Position numbers and translations under genes: made by a program. Under the pieces are notes generated by a model that did no database searches, was not told the DNA's origin, and worked only from the letters and a program-made list of their open reading frames with translations. This document shows positions 12,038-28,847 of a stretch of 64,000 nucleotides of DNA, piece by piece; positions within the stretch are counted from its first letter, which is position 1; each line of letters begins with the position of its first letter. Source of the stretch: Cercis canadensis (Eukaryota > Streptophyta > Magnoliopsida > Fabales > Fabaceae); the NCBI GenBank assembly GCA_003255065.1, contig QAOA01001288.1:875238-939237 (forward strand), read 5' to 3'.

Positions 12038-13579
12038 TTTGATCGGTTACTTTGGAGAATGCTTTCTTTTATATCTTTCTATGTGCAGCGAACGAAAAAC
12101 ATTTGGTTTATCTGTTAAGAGATGAAGCTAATGGCAAATCAATTTATAAAGCTTTCTTTCGGTTTCCTTCATGTTTCAAGGAACTTGTAATTTATAATAT
12201 TGTAATCGAGTTTTAATATTTTTTTCATTGCATTTTTGGGTGCCGATAGATTGCACGCCTTTGATGTAAAGGATGTGGTTATTTTAAGAATGCTTCTTCT
12301 GAATAGAATTCTATTCCAGTGTTGTTTCCGAAGAATTTGCCGATTTATAATGGTTCCTTCAAAAGTTCATAAGCAAGTAGAATTCACCTTCCCATTTAAA
12401 GTTAAATATGAAAAGAAACTTCAGAAATGTACAACAATTTTCTCAGCTGTCATATTATGTGTTGGTAGGTCCTGCTTTTGACAGTTGCAACCACCAACTT
12501 TCTTTCTTACCCCTTCACATGGGCACTTGCTAGTGACCACCAAGCAGTCGTTTTCGTCCATTGATTTGCAAAGAACGAACCCAAGTTTAATTTGCAGTTG
12601 CCTGAACCCTTTCGAAGTTATCGATCAGATGCTAATAATACAACATACCTGAAGGTGAATATCATGTACTGCTCCATATATTATCTTCTAAACTATAGAA
12701 TACAACCCAAGTTTGACACCATTTACTCCTCCAAAACCACCATTGATTCCTGCAAATGTCGTTCAAGTCCCTGTAAATTGATACTGAAAGAAGAAGGTTG
12801 CGCTGGGATTTGATTTTGGTTTATAAGAACCTCTCTATCTCTCAAGTATTCAGAACCTTTCAAATCTTAAAAAACTAGATACATGACTATTGCGGAGATT
12901 CAAATATTGTGTTATAATTATTGCACATAAGACTCAGTTTTCAAATGCTTGTGAGCTTGACCTGTGGCTGATTTTATTTTTTTTATAAGTAAATAACAAC
13001 CACATTTGTAATTTAAAATTTATATTTGAAATACACTCCACTGAGCTATAACTCTTGCTTATTCATTTGGGAGAAATGATTCGTATCAATTAGCCTTTTA
13101 TGGCAGAGGAAAATTGCAATTGGAGTTACTAATATTAGTGTGTGTGTTTGTGTTGTTTTTTTTTTTTGTTCTCTAAATACTTTACTGCTTTAAGGAAAGT
13201 AGTAATTGGGCCTTTTGATCTAAAAGTATATTTGGACCCTAATATTTACTATGATTGGGCTTTACCTTGGGGCTTTGAAACCCATAATCCAAAATATGAA
13301 GTTCCGGAAAAAAATAAAGTTTTGCACACAAGCATAAATCATCTCACGGATGCAAACAGAAACGGAGAATGAGCGCACAAATATAAAATATTTTCACCCA
13401 AGGGCAAAAGCAAAAATTAATATAAATTTAGCAAAATAGGATAAGTGGCTCTTTTTAATTGGTCAGAGCTTTTGCGCACCCGGCGTTAGAACCTTCAACT
13501 TTTTTGAAGGAGTATTATAGACCTTGAATATAGTTCTTGATTCGCAGAAAAATAATTTCCCTCTTGGTGCTCGTCAACT
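12038..13579. other. PAL 3' region and intergenic DNA
   Basis: The first 150-200 bases are T-rich and presumably the PAL 3' untranslated region. The rest is AT-rich, with short frames (12236-12481, 12592-12813, 13142-13372) that show no domain. The last 130 bases, with a CT-rich patch, are the likely leader of the next gene; I see no clear TATA box. Confidence 0.5.
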
Positions 13580-17090
<3,511 letters not shown>

Positions 17091-18553
17091 AATTTCCTGC
17101 ATTGGATTCAATGATTTTGCTTTGAAGTCTGCAAGCGAATTGTTGCTTGTGATCCTTTTTCAGCCAAGTTCCATTTTTTTCCCCAAGTTTTTCCGAAGAG
17201 GAGTAGGATTACATCAGCTTGATGAAACTATATAGTTGTGTGGCCTTACAACCAAGGACAAGGAATGGGTAAACAAGGCATAAAATATTCAGTGGCCAAT
17301 GCAGGTGCATGCATGAAGAGCGTATGGAGTCTTTTAGAATGCACATCGATGGAGAACTCTCAGCAGACCTTTTAGGTATTCTTTGTCAATAATATGGCTA
17401 AATAAAAGCACCCTATGAAGTGTCATCGATCATGTTTGCCCCTTTCTTTTGTAGCTCTGGTAGGCAACTACTTTCTTAATCTTATTTGTTTTTAAATGTC
17501 ACTAAAAATAACTACTTAACGTAGCGTGTCTCAGAAACGAAGTTGGTTTTTTTTGTCATCAACTTACCAAGCCATGGCCTTTTCTCATTGTTTTGTCTTG
17601 TCTAATCTGCTCCCACAACAATACAACAACTTATTGATGTTAGACAATTTTACTTTGAACCGAAATTTATATTTTCTTAATATTCGTTTTAACAAAAAAG
17701 AAGTCATTTCATATATTTAACAAGGAATTGCGAGATTTATTTTATTGGTAGATTGATATCAATTTCATAAATTTAATAGATAAAATAATTACAACAAAGT
17801 ATTAATTATATGATACTCTATAAAATATATGATATTCTATAAAAGTATTCTTAAAACTCCATGCATTCTTAAATTATATGCTGTAATTTTGCATTACCAA
17901 AGTTTATTGAAGATATTTAATTACACACCATGTGTGATATTAAATTACAGTGTATAATTTAATACTAACATATCGAAAAGTTACGGCATATCAGACACCT
18001 CATATTCACACGTGATATCTACAAGGATACCATGATCTACTTGGCCAATTTGGCAAGCATCAACTACGAAGAAGCTGAGTTGCTTTTTTCCTTAAACAGA
18101 GTCGCATCATTAGAGAAATAATTGTCTTCAGGACCTGGAATGTCGCCCCAGGGGGGGTGTTGGTTAGAGAATGAACAGTTGAGTTAAAAAACGTTCCACC
18201 TTACACCTGCCACCCCGTTAATTGTTTCCTCTAATGCCCAAAAAAACCTCTCAATTTTACTTTACATTACATTCACCAGCTCAGCCACTTTCATTAAGTC
18301 AATGTAAACAATCATTCACCTGATTCAGGATTTGATTAAGTTTAGATGGGCTGGATGCTGGAAATTTAGAAATCAAACTCACCAAAGGTGGGGACTTGTT
18401 CTCTACTTCGGTTTGCGAATGGTCCGAGAAGGAGGACTAATAACAGACAGCACGTGACCAGCAACTGTGTACCCTCCTGCCAGTATGTTCCACTAAATGA
18501 TACTTTCTCATGTCAGGTTTTTCTCACTCAGCATTACGGATGTTGCAATTGAA
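17091..18553. other. intergenic DNA between converging IDH and MOM1-like genes
   Basis: Holds the 3' untranslated regions of two converging genes and an AT-rich middle (about 17690-17990) with repeated TATGATA-CTATAAAA motifs. The frame at 17526-17720 is unsupported. No RNA gene seen. Confidence 0.5.
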
Positions 18554-21500
18554 TTAATTAAGTCGCAGTTGCTGGTCTGATATCCCGCTCCATGGGATTG
18601 GCACGTGGGGTATTGAAGAAGATGGAGCTGCTGTAGAGAATCTAAGATGTGGGGCTGGGGCTCGCAATTCAAAGCCACTATGAAGGCTTCCTGAGAACAG
18701 ACTCACGGGACTAAAGCATTGTCTAACTGAGCTGATTTCTGCAATGTCTGTTGAAGGATTAACCACCTCCAACCGAGGAGCCACAGATGGGTAATTTATA
18801 GGTAGGCCACCCAAATATTGTTCAAGTCTATCAGCGGGCACATCAGTAGTCTGGCGCATTAATAACTGAGAACTCGAGAAACTGGGTACTGCCACTGCAG
18901 GGGGGAAGGATAGTCAGAAGCTGCTCAGTAATAATACCTATAAAAAAGTTGCATTCCATGCTCTCGCATATGCAAGCAGCGTGTGAGCTAGTCTTGCTTA
19001 TTCACATCAATAAATTCTGCTATTTAGGCAGTGTACATATAATAGTTCTGCATAATGAACCCAATAAGTACCTCAACCATCAATTCTAAGTTGGAGTTGA
19101 AGCTAACCATGTGGCCATACGTTGTAAGACTCGTGGACTATATTGTACTATAATAAAGATCACGACTCTTGAGTACAGTCCAAAAAATTTGCAAGGAATC
19201 CTATATATGATTGTAATCTCCATCTTATAAACTAGGGATGAACAAACATGATTGCAGAAAGACCAGCCATGAATAAGGATTTTAGGCAAAGAAAAAAAAA
19301 AGTTGCCGATGTTAAATAGTAAGTGCATAATTAGCAGAATCAATAATCATGACAGACAGACTTCACATCTTCACCAGAACTTCAAAAACACAGAACAGCA
19401 TACATCAGATATAATATATCTTGGCAGATAAGATACCTTGTTCTGTGCATTGCAACCCATCCATTTTGTAATTTTCACACTTATGTACCAACGCCTCGGC
19501 TAATAACATATTTGCATGAACTATATTATAATTTGTCTCAAGCTCCTTTTTCTTTAGTGCTAGTGTACTATCAACATTCTGAAGCAATATATCATACTTT
19601 ACACGTATCTTCTCAATATCCTTTTCGAAGTCAGAACGGAGCTGCAAGGCCTGATTGACATAGAAAAATTGAGCATGAAATAGAATCAAAAAGGGAATAT
19701 CAAAATAAAGAACAAAAAGTATGGGTTGTTGATCGTACTGCTTTGTTATGTATTCCAATGGCTTCTTCCGCCTCCTTTTGTATTCTTTCCATTTCAATTT
19801 GCAGTGGGACTGAGCAAGGAAAATCGGGCATTTCAGATGTCAAAGAGGGAGCTTGAAAAGGATCACTGCTCAAACATCCTGGATAAGCAGTATTATTGCA
19901 CGGAACATGCATGGCATTTTCACTTATGGATAGACCAGCACAGGGTTGCTGTAGCACATTTGACATAGATTGCACAAAGGAGGAATTAAATGGTTCCAGT
20001 GGGGCACGTTGTAGTATTAGTTGAGCTTCATCCATGTTGAAACAATCTCCAATATTCTGATAAAGATTTATATTTAGAGGCATGACTGTACTAGGTGAGT
20101 TCACCACATAAAAGGATAGTCTAGCAGAAGTACCCATCTGGAAGATACAAGAGGTAACAGGAATATACCCTTTCGATGAAAGTAGTTAAGCACTAACCCA
20201 GTTGAAATGATTTCATTACTAGTTGTCTACCAATCAATCTTATTTGTACTAGATGTTATACAGTATGATTAGGAATAGTTGAAAATAATATATATGTATA
20301 GCACATAGAACTAAATTTACCCCTCTCAACTATACATCTGATGCCAATGTCTAACAAAAGATAGAAATGTTCAGCAGTCTTTAGAAAATGAAAAAGAGCC
20401 ATTAAATCTAATCATTGCAATAAAAGTTTTCCAATTCTCTGGTAGTACTCAGACCATTGCAATGACACCTTTTGAACATATTTCATATATTATTACTTTA
20501 TTAGCCACTTTGCTTGATTCACAAATTTCAAAATTTCTATGATACAAGGCATTACATCTGTAACTGACTGCTACTTCTTAGGCGAGGATGAAAGAACAAC
20601 TTCCCTATCTATAATAGTGCGCCCCCGCCCCCCCCCCCCCCCCCAAAAAAAAAAAAAAGTTGACCTGAGTTTGTTCCGACAACATGAAAATTGTCAAGAA
20701 ACAGTAAAGTGAATAAGATTCTAGAACAAAGATTTACTAACCTGAGGCAATGGCCCCAAATTTCCATGTGATGGAGGCAAATATGGTGAGGTAGTATTAG
20801 TAAGCTCCAAAACAGTAGACTCATCACATACTTGTCTCTCCTGAGTAACAGCAGTGCCAGTGAAAGTTATAGCATCTATCTCAGCACAGTTAAGCTGCTC
20901 AGGATGAGTCAACACGTTCATAGGGTTGTCACCAGCACCCGCAACATTCACTAAAGGAACATTCACTAAAGGTTGAGCATCTTCACAAGCGTCCCCAACA
21001 AAATCTGCAGTCTCTGCACTTCTACCAGGACTCTGCCTATCCAAAGGACATGTGACAGCTGTACTAGTATGAGGATCCTTACTGGAATTTGGGGCTTTAT
21101 TCTGATCCTCAAGGAAAGAAACTTCTACTCTTTCTGAGGCCAGAGCATTCATTTTGTTATTTTCTGCATCCAATTGAAAGGAAAGCGCATCTGCTTCCAT
21201 GGGCACACTACCAGATGTCTTTTGAACTTGACAAATTTGAGGAGCCGTACAAGGCCTGCTCTGAAGTTTGTCTGCACAATTCCGGCCTTGCAAAGGAGAT
21301 TTGCTTCTAAGATCCAGGTCATCTGTGGCAGATTCCACAACATGAGAAATATCAGGACCCTGGAATCCTGTTTGCATCTCCTCCTTTACCAAACCTGTCA
21401 CCTTCGGTGTCTTGGAGCCTGAACCCTTTGTATAACATTTCTCAACACGAAGGGGCTTTTCTAAATAACTTGACAGAACGTTCTTAATAGTCTTCAGTTT

Positions 21501-24500
21501 TGAGTATACGTATGTGGCTTCCTCTTCCTTACAGTCAAAATGTAAGTGTAGTTTTGCAAGTGCAAGTGATTCCTTTCTATCAATCTTGTGTTTTAACACA
21601 GAAGCTGCTAGCCAACACTGAAAAGGCACGTTTCATCATGCAATTGCATACAAATATGTGAAGCATTTAAACACGAAGCAATTATGATATAAAGTCCTTA
21701 GACAGACCATATTTATTTCATAAACATGAATCATCCAAGCATGAATATAAACATACATACAACAGCTGAACAGCATGCATGCACAAAAAAAAGTGCAATA
21801 GATGAAGTACAGTCCCATAATAGTCAATGAGCAAGAACTAGACAAAGCAGGATATATTTTCTGTATCTTCTGAAGACGGATGCTGAATTCTACAGGAAGG
21901 AATCCTAGGAAGCATTGTTTGAGTTAGATATATGGTAATAAACATAAAACATAATAGTCCTCAAGGACTAACTGTTGTTTTCCGAGCATAGTTTGAGTCA
22001 GATATATGCTTTATGACTTACCAATCAGCTCAATCAAGAAACGTAGATGTGCTAGTAATATTCAAAATATTAACAGAAAAAAACAATGAAAATCAGTTCA
22101 AGACGCTTTTTTTTTCTTTCTCAAAAGATGAACAACAATAATTTATATAGAATCTACGCTAACCTGTTGGAAGCTACTGATGTCACTTAATATCAAGAAC
22201 TAGAGCAAATACTAACCACAGATATTTCAAAAGCTTGCACTGTAGAAACTTCATGCCAATCAACATCATAATGTTTCAATATGTGCTTGAGAATCTTGAG
22301 GGCAACAGCCTTGATTTTTTTCTACATACAATATTAAAGCATCTAATCAGCAAGTCTGTTTGGATTTTTCAGGTATTTCAACATACAATAAAACATGATC
22401 GTTGTATTGGTTGCAAACATACTCTTGCATTTTACAGTTAAGATTATATTCTATTCCAATTAATTGACCATGCCAGCAGCAACTGTCAAACAAAATAGAA
22501 GAACATTTATATCTAAAAGCATATGTTTAGCCGACATTCAACTGCTAATACTTTCTAAACTGCTTGGTTATATAGAACTCTAGCAGCACATAGTCCATAT
22601 ACTTTTTTTTTGGGGGGAGGGGAAGAGGTACAACCAACACAAACATTCCATGATTTCCATCAACATTGTAATTCAAAGAAGATTTGTGGATAATGTATCA
22701 ATTTAATTCAATGGCTATGGGCGTTAACAAAGTCAATTGGTACTACATGCCAACATCATCGCTTTTTACTTTATTTAAGTCGTTTGGGCTTTTCCTTGGG
22801 ATGAGCAAGACAGAGTGGACATAACTAGGTGGTATGGAGAGTATAATGCTTGCTGCTTCCAACTCCTATGGTACTCATATTTCTAAGATTGTGTATCATT
22901 TCCACATACTTATTTGTGCTCGTCAAACATAAAGAAACACAAAACTACAGAATATAAAGTTTTCTCCAGCTGGAAATATGGATCTGGTAGTGAAGAATGA
23001 CACAATTAATACAATATGATCCAGTTACAGAAATATCATAATCTCATTTGCACAAAGTTGTTGACAGAAGGTCACCAGATACTTTAGACTAAAGGAATCT
23101 TAGATGCAAGTGTTGATGTGAGTCGTGTGTGTGTGTGTCTCTTCAAGATAAGGTTACTGAAGTGTTTACAGAGACCCTACCGAAAGTCTAAGAACATCAC
23201 AGAGACCTGATATATCTGGCTCTGGCAAGAATTCAGTGCTCTTCGGCACGTGAAGCAGTTCTCTTTGTTCTACAGAATCCACATCTGATGCAGACAATCT
23301 CTTAATTTCACTAGTTGAAGGACGCATGGATATGGAATCATGGATCTTTGAGTCATCCATATTATTGTCTGTGGACACAAAATAAAAAGGAATCAGCAAT
23401 GACATAGATCTTTTAGATTCCCTCCCCCCCATTGGGAGAGAAGAAAGGTTTGGAAGTGGAAAGTGCGTAAAAAAGGAAATTAGAAACCGTCAATGCTTAA
23501 GAAATTCAGTAGTACCATTCACTTTACTTGCTTTATTGACAGCATTTTGTTTCTTCTTGTTCTTCAACCTTGATTTCACATATATGGGATCAACAATATC
23601 CTTGGACACCTTCCTCCTCTTTCTCAAAGTAACATCATTTTCAAATTCAAAATTTTGTAGTACTTGATCACAGTATTTGACTTTTTTCCTGATCCTCTGA
23701 GATGAAACAGACAAAAATTTCCACTGAGGATTCCTTCCTTCAAGTAGATTATTCCAGGAAAAAGCAGATGGTCCACTGTCCAACTTCTTCATCAACCTTT
23801 CTCCTAGTAATATATTGTTTCTGGAATATACTCCTCCATTCTGCTCTACTTTTAACATGAATGAGCTGTCATGACAATCACTGTCGTTACCACAAGGTAG
23901 TTGGGTTGATAATTCACAAATTACGTCACTTAAAAGTGACTGATCAGATAAAATGTCTGTAGCAGAGCCTGAAATGCCACAGCCATGTAAATCATCAAGC
24001 TTATTGAACAGATAGGAGGCATCCCACTTTAGCAGGGTGTGACAAGTACTCTGGTTTATGCACTGCATATTGCTGTCAAGAGCTATACCCTCCTTTGCAA
24101 GCATCAAAACCTTTTCTTCAACAGTGAAAGATGAGTACAATCTGAGAACTTTTAACTGTTTAAACTGTGAGCTTATAGACATTCTTTGTAGGGCTCTCAA
24201 GTCATTTTGTGGGTCCCAATCACTGTCAAATAATATAATAGTGTCCACCAAGGAGAGTTTAATGCTGGGAACACAAGCACGACTGTCAATCAAGAAGACA
24301 AATTTTCCACCCGCTTTGTCATTAAACATGTCTAAAGCAGCTTGCTTCCTTGAAGGGGTATACCCTCTACCATAACGTACGTAACAATCTTTACCAAATC
24401 TCTGACACACAACGTCATCCAAAATATCTCCAATAGATCCAGAACCACCAGTTGACTGCCATGTTTCAAATGAAAAGTAACAATTAATTGAATCCTTAGA

Positions 24501-27500
24501 AATCTAAAACTACATAAATCATTTAAGGGAAAGTAAAATATCTTTATCTATATAAACCATCAAACAAACACCATGCCATACGAGTTGTAGTGAGTGCAGC
24601 AAATCTCATAATCTTCAACCCCTTAAAGTAAATAATAGTAACGAAAAGATGACAGAAAATTCATATGTGCACAAGGTTAACATATAGGAAAAGAATTAAA
24701 AGGTTCTGTAATCCATAATTGTCTGGCAAGGCAACAAGGATATTAACCATGTACAAAAACTACCAGAAGTACAAGACAGATTGCTTCAAGTTAGTGTGTT
24801 TTAAGGAAGTCCTATATATCATTGTGAAAGAAAATTACACAGTAACAATACTCAAGTATTTAGAAATTAGAAGATTCTGAAATATCTTATGAAGTCAAAC
24901 TCTGATTTTATTATGAAGTCCCAACATTCATTAATGAGGATGATGAGTCATGCAATAAACCTGCATCAACTGGCAGAAACACCTATTGTGGTTTACAACA
25001 GGAATTATGAATGATACCATAATACCCAAGTGAAATACAGATTATAGCTCATTGTTTAGCTTTTCTCTTAATTTTTTTTTTAAGAAAGAATACTAAGGCA
25101 TCATCAAAAACTCAGAATAATATAATTGATAATTTTCAGTTACCATCAACAAAGAGAAATTTATCATGAAGAATACCAGCATTTCTTGTATGACATAAGA
25201 GAAAATGAGCCTTCATAGCAACTATTCAAAATAGAGAGGGGAGAAAAAAGGAATCAGAGAGGGGGAAAAAGAGGAGGAGGAGAGAAGAAACTGTAATAAA
25301 TCCCCCAAATATTAATCACCCTAGTAAAAGCAAATAACTAAACTAAAATCCCTAATGTCTGTAGCAAAAAAAATTACAGAATAACATTGATAATCTTTTC
25401 AAATATATCCTCCATCATTGTGCGTCTAATAAGATATGACAACCTCAAACGACTGAAGTGTGCAAGAAAGAAGATTTTTGAACTTGAACTGTTTTTTTGG
25501 CCCTGTCTTGAGGTTGAAGATCAAATCTTCTTTCCTATGAACAAATAGGATCATAAGGATTCTTCATAGAATTCACCATCTCATTAAATTTGTTCCAAAT
25601 AACATAACCATCAAGATCCTTAAGTTGGTCACAGAATCCTTCAGCTCTTTTAGTCCATTAAACTTAATCCATACCTTTTGATAATAAGTGAAGAGAGAGA
25701 AAGGAAACGAGAGCAGAGAGATGAAGAGGGGGTTATAGTGCCTGAGAAGCCCTCTATGCAGGCGAATCCAAAATAATAATAGTAAGATCTCAAGCACTTT
25801 TACACTTTTAGTTACAAAAGAAAAGAAAGGGGGGGGGGGGGGGGGGGGGNGGGGGGGGGGTGGAAGACACTCTGTAAACTGACGAAAAATCTTTAGAATA
25901 GATCCATGGATAATAACCTTAAAAGTTAACTAAATTAAAAGTACCAACATCATTGCCTAAGAGAACAACGAATAATATTATGAGGTCAGTACAGCATTAA
26001 ATTTATGAGGTAACTTGCCACAATATCACTGTCATGTCAATCAACATTGAAGATATTAATCAAGATTGTGGGAAAAGAAAAACTCGCAGCAATGTGAAAC
26101 AGAAAAGATATTAATCAAAGGAAATGTGACTGGCTGACTACCTCAAATAGTATCATTGCTCTCAACCCATGTTTTTTTACTTCAATAAGAATTTTTTCAA
26201 GAAGTTGCAGTTTTCCGCTTGCCTTTATTCCAATATTCAAATACTCTTCAACAGGAAGACCTTTTGTGACAAAACTTTGCAGTGACTGATCCAGGAGATA
26301 AGGGTGGTTACAGCACTGTAAACATCAACAACATATGCAACTGTCATCATGCTGTCACATTGACAAAGCATTTGAAGCTAGTGTTTTTGTATCAGTTGAA
26401 GAGATGACAAAATAAAAGAAACATCTCACAAAAGGGAGAAAACCAAACATGGGTGACAAATGAAGTAGCAGCTGATTTAAAAATGCTGTTTCTTATCATG
26501 CCCACCTTTTTTGTTGAGATAATCAGGTCATGGAGGGCATCAATGGGGTCAGTCTTCAGACCAGAGCATAAGAACACTTTGTTTGAAAGCAGCATAGAAC
26601 AATACTGCTCGAGTTGCAAATTGGAAAGCTGGGCAGGAACCCAGTACTCTATAAACCTAGAGGAGCCTGTTTTGCACTCGAATGCAACATATTGTGCTAA
26701 TAGTTTCTTCAACCTGGGAATGCTAGTAGGAAATTCAGTCTCCATTTGAGCAATATTTAATGCATGAGATCCAGAACCAAGGAGGGAAAGCAGTTTGAGG
26801 TAGTCAGCTGAGCATTCCTAAAATCCATCAGAAAAAAATAAATAAATTTGAGGTCATATGGTGGCAAATACCAATTTTGGACACAAGTATACCTTGATTT
26901 GTCCACTAACAAGAAGTAGCCTCATCTCAGATGTTAGCATCTTGATATTGTCTAAGTGTCTTGAAATTCGGGGGCTCTGGCACTCATCAATTATTATTGC
27001 TTCCCATGCTATGCATTGTAGAGAATGTAAATCCTGAATATCACATAAAAATACAAATGAAGACAGCAAATTATAATTTTATTCTAGAAACTTTTCCTGA
27101 AAGATCTAGAAAGCTTCCACAGTAATAAGTTGACAGCATAAACTATTGACTTTTTGTATCTATCATGTACACATGAACTGCAAAATATAAGAATATACCT
27201 CAATTATAATATCAGAAGAGGATAATAATATTTGAAATATGATGGTGCCATCATCATTATAGAACTCCAATGCCCTGATGCTACTGCGCACATTTTTGTT
27301 CCCTTTGTAAACTACAAGATTGGCAGATGGTGCCAAATGTAAGAACTCTGCTTCCCATACAGAGAGGGCAGTAGAAGTTGAGATGATGAGAAAAGGCCTC
27401 TCTATGTTATGATGCAAAGATGATAAAAACAGAATCACCTTTGTTATCCGCTCCTGCAATTTCAGTTTAAAAATGAAAATCAGGATTTTTAATTAGTGTA

Positions 27501-28798
27501 ACATATATATATATATATGTTAAACAAAGTCAAACACCCTCACAAGAAGAAACAGCCTATAATAGCAATATTCATGTAGAATTAATGTCTTTTGGTGGTT
27601 ACCCACATGCTTGACACTTGGAAAATGTAATCCAACACTTAGTGGTTAATTTTTCTTACAATATATTTTCACATTAGTAGTACAACCATTCTCTGAAATT
27701 CTTTTGCTACCATAGACATGCACTAACACAAGTACATGTATCATTAATTATAAACATGAAATCCAAAAAAGCAAGTATGCAAGTGCAACAAATCGATGAT
27801 AGTCTATGTAAAAGCTATAACAGTATCTGGTTCACTATTCAAGGTTTCACAACTGGATGATAAAGATTTCTAGCCTTACCCCCTCCACCGCTTTCATTGC
27901 CATATCTCTAGCATGTTATTTGCACTGTTGCTCTAGTTCACAAATACCATGATTTTCAAGCTGGCAGGGATTGAGGTAGCACATGTTAAATGAATACCAT
28001 ATATTCTTTTTTTATATTTGGATTACAGAATAATTGTATTAAGAAAGGAATAGTACAAGATGAAAAGAGGACAGCTATCCTCCAGGAGAAAAACACATAA
28101 AAAACATCAGCAAGAAAAGAAGAAAACATCAATGCAAAAAGGGCTTTCTGATCTCATGCCATGTCTGTCAAAGAAAAACCATAAAGAGACCATGAGTGCG
28201 CACCAAAGAGAAGCCACGAAAACAATCCTATTCCATAACATCTTCTATCCTCTAGGAGAAAAACACATATAAGAACATCAACAAGAAAAGATGAAAACAT
28301 CAATGTAAAAAGGGCCCTTCTAAAATAGGTTATACTAAAGCAGATTTCATTAGTACAGACAAAATGCAGAAGAAAATGTAAACACATAGAACACAAGGAT
28401 GAGAGGCAAGGAGATAAAGTAACCATATAGAGCACTCAACTCATAGAACCACGTGAATCAGAAATAGAATAGAGGGTAGGAACAAAAAATTGACCTGGTC
28501 AACTTTTTCATCTACAACAAGAGCACTCTGACCTTTGTGCCAACACATGCAAAGCTTGTTCACATAACTCAAATAGTGGTTATATAATCCTGGTGAATCT
28601 CCAGATGGCAGCTCTGATAATTCAGCAAAAGAAGCTTTTACCTCCTGCAGGACCAAGAAAACTGCTTATTAGACAACTGAGAAACATGTTTATAATTCAA
28701 GACCGCAACAGTTGTCATGCAGGCCAATGGTGAGCTACTTTTAGCATAATAGGGAATCAAGGGATTTTGCCTTTATGCATAGAAAGTANAAAAAAAAG

Positions 28799-28847
<49 letters not shown>

